Shown: positions 63,106 to 64,000 of the stretch, one piece after another | How positions within the stretch are numbered: position 1 is the stretch's first letter | Layout: each line of letters begins with the position of its first letter | Source of the DNA: Fibrobacteria bacterium AD312 | GTDB lineage: Bacteria > Fibrobacterota > Fibrobacteria > Fibrobacterales > Fibrobacteraceae | Assembly: GCA_001462345.1 (NCBI GenBank) | Contig: LIUM01000018.1 | Coordinates: 1-64,000, forward strand | Reading direction: 5' to 3' | DNA: 64,000 bases | Notes under the pieces: generated by a model | Databases searched by the model: none | What the model saw: the letters and a program-made list of their open reading frames with translations, nothing else | What the model was told of the DNA's origin: nothing | Program-made: the position numbers and the translations under genes

Positions 63106-64000
63106 TATACCAGTCTTCTTTTGCTCCGAAGTTGATTTATGTGTTTCGAATTAACGATGATGCGCATAAAAATTGCTTGAAAATTGGCGATGCTACGCTT
63201 GATGATTGTGATTGGACCGCAATTTCCCCAAATAGCACTGCATTAAATACGGCAGCGAAAAAACGCATTAATCAGTACACGCAAACGGCTGGTATTCACT
63301 ATGAGTTGCTTTATACGGAACCAGCATTCTTTTTGAAAAATAAACGTAGCGTTGCGTTTCGCGATATCGATGTTCATAATATACTCAAACGCAGTGGTAT
63401 TCAGAAAAAAGCTTTCAATGGCATCAATGCAGACGAATGGTTTGTAACGGATCTTGAAACTGCAAAAAAAGCGATTGTTGCTGTTAAAGAAGGCCGAGAC
63501 GCGTTGAATGCGACTGAGATTACAAAGGGACTCGATCCCATTATATTTCGCCCAGAACAAGAAGATGCCATTGAAAAAACCATAAAGCGATTCAAGAAGG
63601 GCAATCAAATGCTTTGGAACGCCAAGATGCGTTTTGGCAAGACGCTCAGTGCCCTAGAAGTCGTTAAGCAGATGGGTATAAAGCGTACGTTGATTTTAAC
63701 GCACCGCCCTGTTGTAAACGAAGGCTGGTTCAATGATTTTAAGAAAATTTTTTCGGGAAGAAATGACTTCTTTAATTACGGCTCTAAGGATTCGGGAAAT
63801 TCTTTTGACCTTTTAGAACGAAATGCAAAGAAAGATTCGGAAAGTAAGTACATCTACTTTGCAAGCATGCAGGATTTACGTGGTTCAGAAACCGTAGGCG
63901 GTAACTTTAATAAGAACGATGAAATCTTTGATGCCGCATGGGACTTGTTGATTATTGACGAGGCGCATGAAGGCACTAAAACGGAACTTGGTGAATCGGT
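63102..64000 (+). CDS. GIY-YIG/superfamily II helicase restriction subunit (cut by window end)
   Basis: Starts at ATG 63102, overlapping the fic stop (ATGA), and is open for 299 codons to the window edge. The N-terminus LIYVFRINDDAHKNCLKIGD resembles a GIY-YIG/T5orf172 nuclease. From about residue 145 comes a helicase: FRPEQEDAIEK (Q-motif-like), NAKMRFGKTLSALEV (Walker A) and LLIIDEAHEGT (Walker B). It is probably the cleavage/translocation subunit of the M-Fic-R locus. The remainder, perhaps with a methyltransferase domain, lies outside. Confidence 0.85.
   Translation, partial: MIYQSSFAPKLIYVFRINDDAHKNCLKIGDATLDDCDWTAISPNSTALNTAAKKRINQYTQTAGIHYELLYTEPAFFLKNKRSVAFRDIDVHNILKRSGIQKKAFNGINADEWFVTDLETAKKAIVAVKEGRDALNATEITKGLDPIIFRPEQEDAIEKTIKRFKKGNQMLWNAKMRFGKTLSALEVVKQMGIKRTLILTHRPVVNEGWFNDFKKIFSGRNDFFNYGSKDSGNSFDLLERNAKKDSESKYIYFASMQDLRGSETVGGNFNKNDEIFDAAWDLLIIDEAHEGTKTELGES

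Overview
The window is a low-GC chromosomal segment from a Fibrobacter-like bacterium (Fibrobacterota). Two neighbouring lipoproteins carry the Fibrobacter succinogenes major paralogous (FISUMP) domain. A secreted rhamnogalacturonan lyase ends in a tail resembling a type IX secretion signal, and there is a GH5 glycanase. The Mrp/NifX/DUF134 cluster fits an anaerobe. Taxonomy rests on these families, not on a search.

Layout. 1-33.2 kb is core chromosome: SpmA/SpmB fusion, YfcE-like phosphodiesterase, ThiS, a TPR/transglutaminase lipoprotein, GAPDH, an intact IS200 copy, GH5, ValS, a KaiC-like/PPDK-like ATP-binding protein, LysE exporter, HrpA, a SurA pair, methyltransferase, FtsE, ScpB, MutS, HD hydrolase, RidA, a rhomboid-like protein, a lipoprotein gene broken by two stops, aconitase and a CDF transporter. 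33.7-34.1 kb is ssrA (tmRNA).

34.1-47.7 kb, downstream of ssrA, is an accessory island. A 27-bp copy of the ssrA 3' end recurs at 43421-43447 and brackets a cassette holding an excisionase-like HTH gene, a UvrD-like helicase fused to a Cas4/AddB-type nuclease, a 72-aa protein, type III Mod and Res, and a dead AAA ATPase. Beyond the junction lie a truncated WYL regulator, a 44-aa zinc ribbon and a CBASS operon (DUF2188, Cap15-like effector, DncV-like CD-NTase, E2-like protein with SEC-C tail), then NERD and IS3 remnants. Hairpin repeat modules mark both ends. No integrase is seen.

47.7-51.8 kb is an ORP-like cluster: two NifX-family proteins, two Mrp/MinD ATPases with ferredoxin domains, a DUF5320-like protein, and divergently a DUF134 regulator and a metallo-beta-lactamase-fold enzyme. 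51.8-56.3 kb holds surface and secreted proteins: a frameshifted FISUMP lipoprotein, an intact FISUMP lipoprotein sharing a near-identical 5' segment, and a PL11 lyase. 56.4-57.1 kb is an unexplained mosaic repeat array. 57.2-60.7 kb holds pgpA, hflX, a lipoprotein and an RluE-like pseudouridine synthase. From 61.1 kb to the window edge is a second restriction-type locus: a 'subunit M' family protein, a Fic protein and a GIY-YIG/superfamily II helicase that runs off the end.

The most interesting material is the ssrA-linked defence island with its att-like junction, the CBASS operon with a lone E2-like protein, the M-Fic-helicase locus, the T7-tract frameshift in the FISUMP lipoprotein and the 56.4-57.1 kb repeat array.
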